Source: Vreelandella sedimenti
Lineage (GTDB): Bacteria; Pseudomonadota; Gammaproteobacteria; Pseudomonadales; Halomonadaceae
NCBI RefSeq assembly: GCF_013416325.1
Contig: NZ_JACCGK010000009.1
Location: 80,463 to 144,462 of the forward strand
Direction: 5' to 3'
Length of the DNA stretch: 64,000 nt
The position numbers and the translations under genes were made by a program. Of this stretch, positions 52,463 through 60,974 are shown in pieces; within the stretch, counting starts at the first letter, position 1; each line of letters begins with the position of its first letter. The notes below the pieces were generated by a model. The model was not told the origin of the DNA, did not search any database, and saw only the letters and a list, made by a program, of their open reading frames with translations.

Positions 52463-53335
52463 TTACTCGCTATCAGCCAGTTTATCTTGTGTGCGAAGGG
52501 CAAAGTCGCTGGCATCATGACGTTCATGCAACTGCTCGTGCGGCTCGCCAAAGGAGCGGTTGACCATACGGCCACGTTTAACGGCGGGACGTTCATCAAT
52601 CTCTTCAGTCCAGCGCAGAACGTTCTTGTAGGTATGTGCTTCCAAGAATTCAGCCGCTTCGTAAACGCGATTTTTCACTAGTGCGCCATACCAAGGGTGA
52701 ATCGCCATATCGGCAATGGTGTACTCATCACCCACCATAAAGCGGTTTTCCGCCAAGTGGCGGTCAAGCACATCAAGCTGGCGCTTTACTTCCATGGTGT
52801 AGCGGTCAATCGGGTACTGATACTTTTCCGGTGCGTAAGCGTAAAAGTGGCCAAAGCCGCCGCCTAACATCGGTGCGCTGCCCATTTGCCAGAACAGCCA
52901 GGAGAGGCACTCGGTGCGTTTCGCTGGGTCACTAGGTAAGAACTCGTCAAATTTTTCAGCCAAATAGAGCAGGATTGCGCCAGACTCAAACACCCGCTGG
53001 GGGGGATTGGTTGAGTGATCCATCAGTGCGGGAATTTTGGAGTTGGGGTTCACCTCGACAAAGCCGCTGCTGAACTGATCGCCTTCGCCAATTTGAATCA
53101 GGTAAGCGTCGTACTCGGCACTTGCGACACCTTTCTCCAGCAGCTCTTCCAGCATCACGGTGACTTTGACACCGTTGGGCGTGGCCAGGGAATAGAGCTG
53201 AAGAGGGTGTTTGCCTACCGGTAGCACCTTGTCATGGGTAGGGCCTGCGATTGGGCGATTGATATTGGCAAATTTACCGCCGTTGCCAGATTCCCATTTC
53301 CAAACGCTCGGGGGAGTATAAGTGTTGTCGCTCAT
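52463..53335 (-). CDS. yghU: Glutathione-dependent disulfide-bond oxidoreductase YghU
   Basis: A 290-residue GST-fold protein of the Nu class. YTPPSVWKWESGNGGKFANI and NRPIAGPTHDKVLPVGKHPL at the start are nearly diagnostic of YghU. LYSLATPNGVKVTVMLEELL begins the thioredoxin-like domain. YghU reduces disulfides using two bound glutathione molecules. The ATG at 53335 is preferred to one four codons upstream. Confidence 0.92.
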   Translation of the reverse strand: MSDNTYTPPSVWKWESGNGGKFANINRPIAGPTHDKVLPVGKHPLQLYSLATPNGVKVTVMLEELLEKGVASAEYDAYLIQIGEGDQFSSGFVEVNPNSKIPALMDHSTNPPQRVFESGAILLYLAEKFDEFLPSDPAKRTECLSWLFWQMGSAPMLGGGFGHFYAYAPEKYQYPIDRYTMEVKRQLDVLDRHLAENRFMVGDEYTIADMAIHPWYGALVKNRVYEAAEFLEAHTYKNVLRWTEEIDERPAVKRGRMVNRSFGEPHEQLHERHDASDFALRTQDKLADSE

Positions 53336-53439
53336 TAGTTTCCTCACTATAAGTATTCTATCGGTGGCAAAGCGGCTACAAGGGTTAGCTAGTACTTAGC
53401 CTGATAATAAAGTAGTTCATTTTCCCAAAGAGGTGGCGG

Positions 53440-54135
53440 ATGCGTGTTATTGGTGTGCTAGGCGGTATGAGCTGGGAATCTACCCAAGGCTACTACCGAG
53501 CCTTAAATGAGGGCGTAAAAGCAGCACTAGGTGGCTTCCATTCGGCTAAGATCGTGATGGTTAGCGTCGATTTTGCAGAAATTGAATCGCTCCAGCAGCA
53601 GGGCGATTGGCACGCTGCTGGTGAACTGCTGGCCAGCGCTGCCCAAAGCGTTGAACGCGCGGGTGCCGACTGCCTGCTGATTGCCACCAACACCATGCAT
53701 AAAGTGGCGCCCGCTATTGAGCAGGCAGTGACTATTCCGCTGCTGCATATTGCTGATGCCACGGCTGAACAGCTCACCGCCGATGGAGTCACTCGCGTCG
53801 GCCTATTGGGTACGCGCTTTACCATGGAGCAGGACTTTTATATTGGCCGCTTAGAAAAGCAGTTCGGTATTGAAGTCGTGGTGCCTGATCAGTCTGAGCG
53901 CGACACTATTCATCGGGTGATCTTTGATGAACTCTGCCAGGGCCGTATAGAAGATGTATCGCGGCAGCGCTACTTGGCAATCATTGACTCCCTGCATGCT
54001 CATGGCGCCCAGGCGGTGATTTTAGGCTGTACCGAAATCGCCATGCTGGTGGGCCAGCGTGATACCACGGTACCCCTTTACGACACCACCGCTCTGCATG
54101 CCCAGCGAGCGGTGACGTGGGCACTAAATGATTAA
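53440..54135 (+). CDS. Amino-acid racemase of the aspartate/glutamate racemase family (YgeA-like)
   Basis: A 231-residue PLP-independent racemase: VLGGMSWESTQGYYRALNEG at the N-terminus, ATNTMHKVAPAIE, and the second catalytic loop VILGCTEIAML. The first acid/base position is Thr (ATNTMH) rather than Cys, with Cys in the second loop. This is the Thr/Cys pair described for E. coli YgeA, a broad-specificity racemase. GGTGG lies before the ATG. Confidence 0.88.
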   Translation: MRVIGVLGGMSWESTQGYYRALNEGVKAALGGFHSAKIVMVSVDFAEIESLQQQGDWHAAGELLASAAQSVERAGADCLLIATNTMHKVAPAIEQAVTIPLLHIADATAEQLTADGVTRVGLLGTRFTMEQDFYIGRLEKQFGIEVVVPDQSERDTIHRVIFDELCQGRIEDVSRQRYLAIIDSLHAHGAQAVILGCTEIAMLVGQRDTTVPLYDTTALHAQRAVTWALND

Positions 54136-54150
54136 TCTAGGTAACGACGC

Positions 54151-54582
54151 TTAGACCAGTGTCAGGGTGACATTAATATTGCCACGGGTGGCGTTGGAGT
54201 AGGGGCAGACAACATGGGCTTTCTCGACCAACTGTTGGGCAGCGTCTTGCTCAAGGCCGGGCAGACTGATTTTTAGCTCGACTTCGATGCCAAAGCCGGT
54301 AGGAATGGCGCCGATACCTACGTGACCATCAATTTTCGTATCCTGAGAAAGCTTTACTTTCTCCTGGCCAGCGACATGCTTAAGCGCACCTAAAAAGCAG
54401 GCCGAGTAGCCAGCGGCAAATAGCTGCTCAGGATTGATTCCATCACCGCCTGCGCCGCCCAGTTCTTTGGGCGTGCTGAGTTTAACATCCAGCGCGCCAT
54501 CGGACGATTTAGCCTGGCCTTCACGGCCGCCGGTAGCGGTGGCGTGGGCACGATAAACAACGTTTTCAATAGTGGTCGTCAT
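54151..54582 (-). CDS. ohr: Organic hydroperoxide resistance protein Ohr
   Basis: A 143-residue OsmC/Ohr-fold peroxidase. Both redox cysteines are present, in [12 protein letters not shown] and [14 protein letters not shown]. It reduces organic hydroperoxides using lipoylated protein partners. The ATG at 54582 gives the standard length. It lies downstream of ohrR on the same strand, with a TTGCGCGCAA palindrome in the gap. Confidence 0.93.
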   Translation of the reverse strand: MTTTIENVVYRAHATATGGREGQAKSSDGALDVKLSTPKELGGAGGDGINPEQLFAAGYSACFLGALKHVAGQEKVKLSQDTKIDGHVGIGAIPTGFGIEVELKISLPGLEQDAAQQLVEKAHVVCPYSNATRGNINVTLTLV

Positions 54583-54644
54583 TCTGTATCTCCTGTCAGT
54601 GTTTTCATTGTGAGCCTGCGCCATTAACTTAGCGCGGCTTTATT

Positions 54645-54654
54645 TTGCGCGCAA
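54645..54654. promoter_or_regulatory. Palindrome in the ohrR-ohr gap (candidate OhrR operator)
   Basis: TTGCGCGCAA is an exact 10-bp palindrome 63 bp before the ohr start, in AT-rich surroundings. OhrR sites are AT-rich palindromes near the ohr promoter, so this is a reasonable candidate, but the core is more GC-rich than the usual OhrR box. Confidence 0.4.
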
Positions 54655-54700
54655 CATAAATGGTAAATAAATCTCACCGCCCTGCGCCAGAAAGCGAAGG

Positions 54701-55144
54701 TTATTGGTTCTTTTGCAGGCTATCACGCAGCCGCACTAAGTCCTCTTTCAGCGTGGTCAGTGCCTCGATCGATTGCTCGCTGGCATGCACCACACAGCTG
54801 GGAACATGGCACGCCTGTTCGCGCAACGCTTTACCTTTTTCAGTGAGATAAAGCTGGACCACGCGCTCGTCTTCGTGGCTGCGTTTGCGATTCAACAACT
54901 GATCGGCCTCAAGGCGCTTGAGCAGCGGTGTCAGTGAGCCAGGATCGGTTAGTAGGCGCTTACTCATTGTGCCTACCGTGATGCCATCGTTTTGCCACAG
55001 CACTAGCATGGCTAGGTATTGCGGGTAAGTAAGCCCCAGTTTTTTGAGCAAGGGTTTATAAACTTTGGTCATCATCAACGAAGTTGAGTAGAGCGCAAAG
55101 CAAAGTTGGTGATCGAGCTCTAATTCGCTACAAGATGGTTGCAC
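54701..55144 (-). CDS. ohrR: MarR-family organic peroxide sensor OhrR
   Basis: A 147-residue MarR-type winged helix. The peroxide-reactive cysteine is Cys15 (LELDHQLCFALYS), and the DNA-binding part contains LTYPQYLAMLVLW, TVGTMSKRLLTDPGSLTPLL and RSHEDERVVQL. It has three extra cysteines near the C-terminus (in the QACHVPSCVV region), which could act in the two-cysteine mechanism. It represses ohr until oxidised. Confidence 0.92.
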   Translation of the reverse strand: MQPSCSELELDHQLCFALYSTSLMMTKVYKPLLKKLGLTYPQYLAMLVLWQNDGITVGTMSKRLLTDPGSLTPLLKRLEADQLLNRKRSHEDERVVQLYLTEKGKALREQACHVPSCVVHASEQSIEALTTLKEDLVRLRDSLQKNQ

Positions 55145-55240
55145 AAGTATGGGTTCCGATCCGAAATATGTAGGGTAATGTAGCGCGCGAAGCAGTAAGT
55201 GGCTATCCCTAGACGTTGGTCGTAAGTTGGCAGTTTTGTT

Positions 55241-55269
55241 TTGACACGCACAAGGCAGGTAGCTAGCCT
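55241..55269 (+). promoter_or_regulatory. Predicted promoter of the gluconate TRAP operon
   Basis: A good -35 TTGACA (55241-55246) is followed after 17 bp by a weak -10 TAGCCT (55264-55269). The GntR-type palindrome at 55282-55295 would lie just downstream of the transcription start, a position suited to repression. Confidence 0.5.
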
Positions 55270-55281
55270 TCGCATACTCAA

Positions 55282-55295
55282 TGTTACCGGTAACA
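55282..55295. promoter_or_regulatory. GntR (LacI-type) operator of the gluconate operon
   Basis: TGTTACCGGTAACA is a perfect 14-bp palindrome matching the operator known for LacI-family gluconate repressors (ATGTTACC-type half-sites, central CG). A LacI-family regulator gene lies at the end of the same locus. Confidence 0.75.
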
Positions 55296-55394
55296 AATTG
55301 CCGTTCATTGAATCGGCCATTAACAACATCACTTTAACGACTCAGCTATTAACAACCCAGTCATTAACAACAATGAGTATTTGGAGACAACGCT

Positions 55395-56468
55395 ATGACC
55401 CCTATTTGGCGCAACACGCTGACCTTCGTCGGCGCGACCACCCTGACATTTGGTATGGCCCATGCCCAAAGCCCGGAACTCTCTGATCCGCCTGAAATAG
55501 AAGGCGAGGTAGTCGGCGACCACGGCTCGCATACTTTGCGCATGGGTATCGGCCTGGCGGAAAGCTCTCCGCAGTACCTATCCAGCCAATACTTTGGTGA
55601 GATTCTGGAGCAGCGCACTGACGGCCGCATCACGGTTAACGTTTTCCCTAACAGTCAGTTAGGCGATGACGTTCAAATGATGGAAATGCTGCAAACCGGT
55701 ACGCTGGATATGACCTATCCGTCGAGCTCAGCCACCACGGGTTACGTTGAAGAGCTGGCCGCTTTTGATCTGCCGTTCCTGTTGCCTAGTCGCGAAGCCG
55801 CTGTAGCGGTCATGCAGAGCGATGTGGCCCAAGACATGCTGGACGCCTTTGAAGGCACTGGTCTGAAAGCACTCGCGTTCTCTGAGAATGGCTATCGCCA
55901 GCTCTCTAACAGTGCTCGCCCGGTGGCAAGTCCTGACGACGTAGCAGGTCTAGATGTGCGCGGTTTAAGCGTTCGTACCATGGAAAACCCGGTGCATCTG
56001 GCGATTTGGGAAGCCTTAGGTGCTAACCCAACGCCGATGGCTTTTGGTGAGCTTTTCTCTGCAATGGAGCAGGGCGTTGTAGATGGCCAGGAAAACCCCT
56101 GGAGCACCATCCTGACCTCTAACTTCAACGAAGTGCAGGACTATGGCACTGAAACACGCCACGTCTATACTCCCTTTATCATGATGCTTTCCGAGCGTAC
56201 TTGGGATCGCATGGCGCCTGAGTATCAAGAGTTGGTGTTGGAAGCCGCTCGCCAGTCCGCTGAATATGAAATTCAGCTGTCTGCTGAGTATGATGACTGG
56301 TCACGGGATCAGCTAGCAGAGCGCGGAATGGAAATTACCCGCCTGGACGACGAGCAGTTAGCCGCGTTCCAAGATGCTGTTCAACCGGTTTATGAAGAGT
56401 GGGCGCCGCGCATTGGCGAAGACCTGATCGCCGACATTCAAAAGATCGTTGAAGAGAGCAGCAACTAA
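55395..56468 (+). CDS. TRAP transporter solute-binding subunit DctP (gluconate type)
   Basis: A 357-residue periplasmic protein with a signal peptide ending near TFGMAHA-QS. It has the DctP fold with the conserved arginine region GYRQLSNSARPVASPDD and DVRGLSVRTMENPVH, which binds the carboxylate of the ligand, and AMEQGVVDGQENPW. With gluconokinase and a GntR-type regulator downstream, the ligand is most likely gluconate. Followed by a strong hairpin and then dctQ. Confidence 0.88.
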   Translation: MTPIWRNTLTFVGATTLTFGMAHAQSPELSDPPEIEGEVVGDHGSHTLRMGIGLAESSPQYLSSQYFGEILEQRTDGRITVNVFPNSQLGDDVQMMEMLQTGTLDMTYPSSSATTGYVEELAAFDLPFLLPSREAAVAVMQSDVAQDMLDAFEGTGLKALAFSENGYRQLSNSARPVASPDDVAGLDVRGLSVRTMENPVHLAIWEALGANPTPMAFGELFSAMEQGVVDGQENPWSTILTSNFNEVQDYGTETRHVYTPFIMMLSERTWDRMAPEYQELVLEAARQSAEYEIQLSAEYDDWSRDQLAERGMEITRLDDEQLAAFQDAVQPVYEEWAPRIGEDLIADIQKIVEESSN

Positions 56469-56486
56469 ACCTTACGTTTAGCGCAC

Positions 56487-56516
56487 CGTTGGGCAGGCTA
56501 TCGAGCCTGCCCAACG
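56487..56516 (+). other. Exact 13-bp stem-loop between dctP and dctQ
   Basis: CGTTGGGCAGGCT and AGCCTGCCCAACG pair perfectly over 13 bp with a four-base loop (ATCG) and no T tract. Such hairpins downstream of binding-protein genes are known to stabilise the upstream mRNA and raise its level relative to the membrane subunits. Confidence 0.8.
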
Positions 56517-56538
56517 TGTCAGTGCCCCTGGAGCTCCT

Positions 56539-57132
56539 ATGTCACTCTCCTCTACACCCCCTAATACCCCTACGCCGATTGAAGACCCCTCGGTGTATCT
56601 GGACGACCCCAACCGCAAGCTTCTGGAAATCGATACCGATGCCCGCCAAGGCCCGGCGCTGTTCCGCTGGCTTACCCTAGGTATGGAGTATCTTATCGGC
56701 GCTATTTTAGTGGCGTTGATTGTGTCCGTTTCTTGCAATGTGGTAGGGCGCGCGCTGTTTAATTACTCACTGCCCTGGGCAGATGAGCTGGCGCGCATGC
56801 TGTTTATATGGCTGGTGTTTATCGGGGCCGCCGCGGCGTTTTCCCGTTACGAGCACATTGCCGTTGATGCCTTAGTACGGCGCTTGCCGCTGCGCTTGGC
56901 ACACATGCTCTATTTACTGCAGCACCTGATTATTACCGGCCTAATGGTGGTAATGATTTGGGGTGGCTACCAAGTGCTGTCGCGTTCAAGCGGGCGCTCA
57001 GCGATTATGGATGTACCATTGAGTTTTATCAGCCTTTCTCTGGTGCTGTGCGTCATCTTTATTGCGGTGGTAGCGGTGTGGCGGATGTGGGTCAGCCTTA
57101 ACGTTATTCGCCACTCTGAGCGGGAGCGCTAA
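56539..57132 (+). CDS. TRAP transporter small permease subunit DctQ
   Basis: A 197-residue protein with four membrane helices after a polar N-terminal tail of about 45 residues: VALIVSVSCNVVGRALFNYS, the conserved PWADELARMLFIWLVFIGAA with the DctQ signature, and SRYEHIAVDALVRRLP. It forms the transport unit with DctM. The gene is 2 bp from dctM. Confidence 0.9.
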   Translation: MSLSSTPPNTPTPIEDPSVYLDDPNRKLLEIDTDARQGPALFRWLTLGMEYLIGAILVALIVSVSCNVVGRALFNYSLPWADELARMLFIWLVFIGAAAAFSRYEHIAVDALVRRLPLRLAHMLYLLQHLIITGLMVVMIWGGYQVLSRSSGRSAIMDVPLSFISLSLVLCVIFIAVVAVWRMWVSLNVIRHSERER

Positions 57133-57134
57133 TC

Positions 57135-58415
57135 ATGCTATGGATTTTCCTGGCCATTTTATTGGTCTCTATCGTTATTGGGCTGCCCATTGCCTTTGGT
57201 TTAGGCGTGGCGGCGCTGGTGATGGCGGTACTCTCAGATATTCCACTGTCGATTATGATCGAGCAGTCGATTCGTGGGGTGAATAGCTTTCCGCTGCTCG
57301 CCATCCCGTTCTTTATTTTAGTCGGTGAGGTGATGAGTAATGGCGGTATTGCTCGTCGCTTGATGGAACTGGCTGGCGCGATGGTCGGCTTTATGCGCGG
57401 CGGGCTAGGGCAGGTTGCCATTACCGGTTCGATGTTCTTTGGCGGCATCAGTGGGTCAGCGGTGGCCGATACGGCCGCTACTGGGGCGATGATGATTCCC
57501 TCCATGAAAGAGCAGGGCTACACCGCGGCTAATGCTACCGCAATCAATACCGTGTCGTCGGTGATCGGAATTATTATTCCGCCCTCCATCCCGCTGATTC
57601 TGTACGGCATCGTCACTGAGACCTCGATTAGCCGCCTGTTTATAGCCGGTATCATTCCGGGGCTGTTGATTGGCTTTGCGCTGATGGTGACCACCTATAT
57701 TCTTGCCAAAAAGGATGGCGGCGGCGTGCAGCAGTTCCGCTGGGATCGCCTCTGGAAAGCCTTCAAAGATGCCTGGCTTGCGCTTGTTCTGCCGGTCATC
57801 GTGATTGGCGGTATTATTGGCGGCGTATTTACCGCCACCGAAGCGGCCGTGGCGGCACTGCTTTATGCGCTGGCTATTTCGCTGGTGGTTTACCGTGAGT
57901 TCAAGATCAAAGAGCTCGGCGGTATGCTGATTCGGACTGCCCGTTTGACCGGCATGGTGATGATGCTGCTAGCATTTGCGACGGTTATTGCTTGGTTCCT
58001 TACTATCAATATGGTGCCACAAACCCTGGTCAGTCAGGTGCAGGCGATCACTCAAGATCCGTTTATGCTGCTGCTGATTGTGGCGACTTTGTTGCTGTTG
58101 GTGGGTTTCGTAATGGACTTGACGCCGGCCATGGTCATCATGGCGCCCATGCTGGCACCAATCGTGACTTCGGTAGGTGTTGATGCTGCTTACTTTGGCG
58201 TACTGATGGCGTTTGTATTGGGCATTGGGCTGCTAACCCCGCCGGTAGGTACCTGCCTTTATGTAGGTTGTGGTGTGGGTAAAGTCTCCATGGAGTCGTT
58301 GGTCAAAGCCATGCTGCCTTACTATGCGGCGCTCCTAGTCGTACTGGTAATTCTGATTGCCTTCCCGGGCATTGTAACCTGGCTGCCTGATCTTACCGCC
58401 GTGCGCGGCAATTAA
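57135..58415 (+). CDS. TRAP transporter large permease subunit DctM
   Basis: A 426-residue protein with about 12 helices. MFFGGISGSAVADTAATGAM and VIGIIIPPSIPLILYGIVTE are hallmark DctM stretches, and FVLGIGLLTPPVGTCLYVGC lies near the C-terminus. It is the Na+-coupled transport channel for the DctP-bound ligand. Standard length. Confidence 0.92.
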   Translation: MLWIFLAILLVSIVIGLPIAFGLGVAALVMAVLSDIPLSIMIEQSIRGVNSFPLLAIPFFILVGEVMSNGGIARRLMELAGAMVGFMRGGLGQVAITGSMFFGGISGSAVADTAATGAMMIPSMKEQGYTAANATAINTVSSVIGIIIPPSIPLILYGIVTETSISRLFIAGIIPGLLIGFALMVTTYILAKKDGGGVQQFRWDRLWKAFKDAWLALVLPVIVIGGIIGGVFTATEAAVAALLYALAISLVVYREFKIKELGGMLIRTARLTGMVMMLLAFATVIAWFLTINMVPQTLVSQVQAITQDPFMLLLIVATLLLLVGFVMDLTPAMVIMAPMLAPIVTSVGVDAAYFGVLMAFVLGIGLLTPPVGTCLYVGCGVGKVSMESLVKAMLPYYAALLVVLVILIAFPGIVTWLPDLTAVRGN

Positions 58416-58444
58416 GGTTCTTGGTAATGAATAGGAGAGCCGCA

Positions 58445-58972
58445 GTGAAGACCCACTCGCATCGTATTTTGGTGATGGGCGTGTCCGGCTCCGGAAAGTC
58501 GCACATTGGTCACCAGTTGGCGCTGATTCTGGGCGCCACGTTTATCGATGGCGATGACTATCACTCACCCGCCAACGTGGCCAAAATGGCCAGTGGCACG
58601 CCGCTCAACGACGATGATCGGAGTGAGTGGCTGGGCACCTTGGCGGCGCTGTTGGCCGAGTATCGGGCAAGAGGGGAGTCACTGGTGATTGCCTGCTCCG
58701 GATTAAAAAAGCGCTACCGCGATCGGCTGCGGCAAGGTGACCCAGCGCTGCAGATTCTCTATTTAGAGGGCAGCCGGGAGTTACTGCTTGAACGGCTCGA
58801 AACCCGGGCAGGGCACTTCTTTAAAGGCGATACCATGTTGGCCAGCCAACTGGCCGACTTGGAACCGCCCAGTGAAGAGGAGGCCTTCAATGCCTCGATC
58901 GCTTTATCGCCCCAAGCGATCGTAACGCAATTTGCTGCCACGCTGCCGACGCCCAGCCGCTCGCCCATTTAA
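58445..58972 (+). CDS. gntK: Gluconokinase
   Basis: A 175-residue kinase with the P-loop ILVMGVSGSGKSHIG, the gluconokinase block FIDGDDYHSPANVAKMASG-PLNDDDR, ACSGLKKRYRDRLR and RAGHFFKGDTMLASQLADLE. It phosphorylates D-gluconate to 6-phosphogluconate. The GTG at 58445 is preceded by AGGAGAG at ideal distance and fits the family start; TTG 58421 and ATG 58427 lie upstream of that ribosome site and are less likely. The tail is slightly longer than the core. Confidence 0.92.
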   Translation: MKTHSHRILVMGVSGSGKSHIGHQLALILGATFIDGDDYHSPANVAKMASGTPLNDDDRSEWLGTLAALLAEYRARGESLVIACSGLKKRYRDRLRQGDPALQILYLEGSRELLLERLETRAGHFFKGDTMLASQLADLEPPSEEEAFNASIALSPQAIVTQFAATLPTPSRSPI

Positions 58973-58994
58973 AGGAATTAAGCTAAAGGAAAAA

Positions 58995-59034
58995 TAAGCA
59001 TTGGGGTCAGCTTTAGGGAAGACCTCAATGCTTA
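58995..59034 (+). terminator. 14-bp stem-loop between gntK and gntR
   Basis: TAAGCATTGGGGTC (58995-59008) and GACCTCAATGCTTA (59021-59034) pair over 14 bp with one G-U wobble and a 12-base loop. No T tract follows directly. It ends 24 bp before the regulator start, so it may lower gntR expression by attenuation or processing. Confidence 0.6.
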
Positions 59035-59058
59035 CACCTTGAATAAGGCAGTTATTTT

Positions 59059-60054
59059 TTGAAGAAAAAACGCCCCACCCTGCAGGATATTGCCGACCAC
59101 GTCGGGGCTACCAAAATGACGGTAAGCCGCTGCCTGCGTGACCCTGAAACGGTCTCGGAAGGCCTGCGCGAACGCATTTTCTCGATTGCTGAACAGATTG
59201 GTTATATTCCCAACCGTGCGCCGGATCTGCTTTCCAGATCGACCAGCCACTCCATCGGAGTGCTGGTACCATCGCTTACCAACCAAGTATTCGCCGATGT
59301 TATCCTCGGTATCGAAACGCTGACGGAGCCGGCGGGGTATCACCTGATGCTTTCTCACTATGGCTATAGCCCCGAGCTTGAAGAGCGCAGCCTGGCCTCG
59401 TTGCTCTCCTATAATGTCGACGGCATCATTCTGTCAGATCGTGACCATACTTCGCGCAGCCTGCGAATGCTGGAAACCGCCGGTATTCCAATTGTGGAAA
59501 TCATGGACACCCACCGCCCTCCGCTACAGCAGGCGGTGGGCTACGACAACGTTCAAGCTGCCTACGACATGGTCAGCGAGATGATCTTACGGGGTCGTCG
59601 CCAGGTGATATATCTGGCGGTACGCTTGGATGAGCGTACTCGCCAGCGCGAACAGGGCTACCGCCGCGCCATGGAAGAGCACGGCTTGACGCCCGTCACC
59701 CTGCAGAGCACCCAGCGCTCCTCTTACAGTGTGGGGGCGGCTTTGCTGCAACAGGTGATCGTTGACTACCCCACGGCGGATGGTCTGTTCTGCACCAACG
59801 ATGACGTCGCGGTAGGGGCCTATTTCGAGTGCCAGCGGCGGGGCATTGACGTGCCAGGGCAGGTGGCGCTGGCGGGCTTCCACGGCCACGATGTAGGCCA
59901 TGTAATGACACCACGCCTAGCGAGTGTGGTCACCCCTCGTCAGGCCATCGGTGAAGCAGCTGCGGGGGAGCTATTAGCGCGGCTTCGCGGTGAGAAGCAG
60001 ACCCAAAAAGTGGTTGATTTGGGCTATCGTATTGAAGTGGGGATGACCTTATAG
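59059..60054 (+). CDS. gntR: LacI-family gluconate repressor GntR
   Basis: A 331-residue LacI-type regulator. The headpiece RPTLQDIADHVGATKMTVSR includes the hinge helix region (RAPDLLSRSTSHSIGVLVPS). The sugar-binding domain has GLFCTNDDVAVGAYFECQRR and VALAGFHGHDVGHVMTPRLA, both typical of GntR-type LacI proteins. The start is TTG at 59059; no ATG or GTG gives the full headpiece. It most likely binds the palindrome at 55282-55295. Confidence 0.88.
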   Translation: MKKKRPTLQDIADHVGATKMTVSRCLRDPETVSEGLRERIFSIAEQIGYIPNRAPDLLSRSTSHSIGVLVPSLTNQVFADVILGIETLTEPAGYHLMLSHYGYSPELEERSLASLLSYNVDGIILSDRDHTSRSLRMLETAGIPIVEIMDTHRPPLQQAVGYDNVQAAYDMVSEMILRGRRQVIYLAVRLDERTRQREQGYRRAMEEHGLTPVTLQSTQRSSYSVGAALLQQVIVDYPTADGLFCTNDDVAVGAYFECQRRGIDVPGQVALAGFHGHDVGHVMTPRLASVVTPRQAIGEAAAGELLARLRGEKQTQKVVDLGYRIEVGMTL

Positions 60055-60125
60055 AGCGCGTTATCGAGTAGCCGTTAGCGGCGTAAATGACTAAAGTAGC
60101 CTTTTACTTTTGTCGCGAGGCCGTC

Positions 60126-60974
60126 GTGCAGATTACTCAACTCAATATTTACCCCGTCAAATCGCTAAAAGGCATCAGCGTGACTCAAAGCGAGCTGCAA
60201 GAGCACGGGCTAGCCTGGGATCGTCGCTGGATGCTGGTGGATGCGCAGCAGCGTTTTGTGACCCAACGCCAACTCCCGGCGCTTGCCACCGTTGAGGTCG
60301 CGCTGACCGATGAGTATTTGGTGCTGTCGCATCCTAACGTCGAGCCGTTGAGCGTACCGCTGGCCGAGCCCGAGGGGAATTTGCGCCTGGTTAGCGTGTG
60401 GAATGACCACTGCAAAGCTCTGCCGGAGAGTGATGAAGTATCGCGCTGGCTGGTCGCCGCTCTAGGCGAGCAGGTTCAGGGGTTTAGCATGGTGCGCTTT
60501 GCTACCGAGTTTACCCGTGCCGTTGAAGAGGATTTTCTGGATGGCGGCGCTGCGCACACCTACTTTTCCGACGGTTACCCTTTTTTGGTTGCCACTACGG
60601 GGTCGTTAGACGCTCTAAACCAAGCGCTAGTGGCAGGCGGGCATGCTCCTGTGCCCATGAACCGCTTTCGGCCCAATATCGTCGTAGAGAGTGACGAGGC
60701 GTGGGCGGAAGATCGCTGGGCTACGTTGACTGAGCAAAACGGCGCCTTTCAGCTAGCGTTACGTAAACCCTGTAAGCGCTGCAAAATCACCACCATCGAT
60801 CAGCATACGGCGGCAGTGCCTGCCCCTGCTGAACCGCTAAAAACCTTGATTGAACTCAATACGCAACCCAGCCTTAAAGGCGCGCATTTTGGCCAAAATG
60901 CCACGCTGCTCGAAGGCGCAGGCAGCGTTATTCGTGTGGGGGATAGACTGGCGGTGGCGACTCGCGACGCTTAA
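60126..60974 (+). CDS. MOSC-domain protein (YcbX/mARC-like)
   Basis: A protein of about 282 residues with an N-terminal MOSC_N beta-barrel (LNIYPVKSLKGISV, ERGLAWDRRWML-type block) and a MOSC domain with MNRFRPNIVVESDEAWAEDR. The molybdenum-cofactor cysteine is in LRKPCKRCKITTID. It belongs to the sulfur-carrier/N-reductase family that reduces N-hydroxylated compounds. A GTG at 60126 matches the family start; the longer frame to 60087 is less likely. The last 47 bp overlap the converging transporter gene. Confidence 0.85.
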   Translation: MQITQLNIYPVKSLKGISVTQSELQEHGLAWDRRWMLVDAQQRFVTQRQLPALATVEVALTDEYLVLSHPNVEPLSVPLAEPEGNLRLVSVWNDHCKALPESDEVSRWLVAALGEQVQGFSMVRFATEFTRAVEEDFLDGGAAHTYFSDGYPFLVATTGSLDALNQALVAGGHAPVPMNRFRPNIVVESDEAWAEDRWATLTEQNGAFQLALRKPCKRCKITTIDQHTAAVPAPAEPLKTLIELNTQPSLKGAHFGQNATLLEGAGSVIRVGDRLAVATRDA

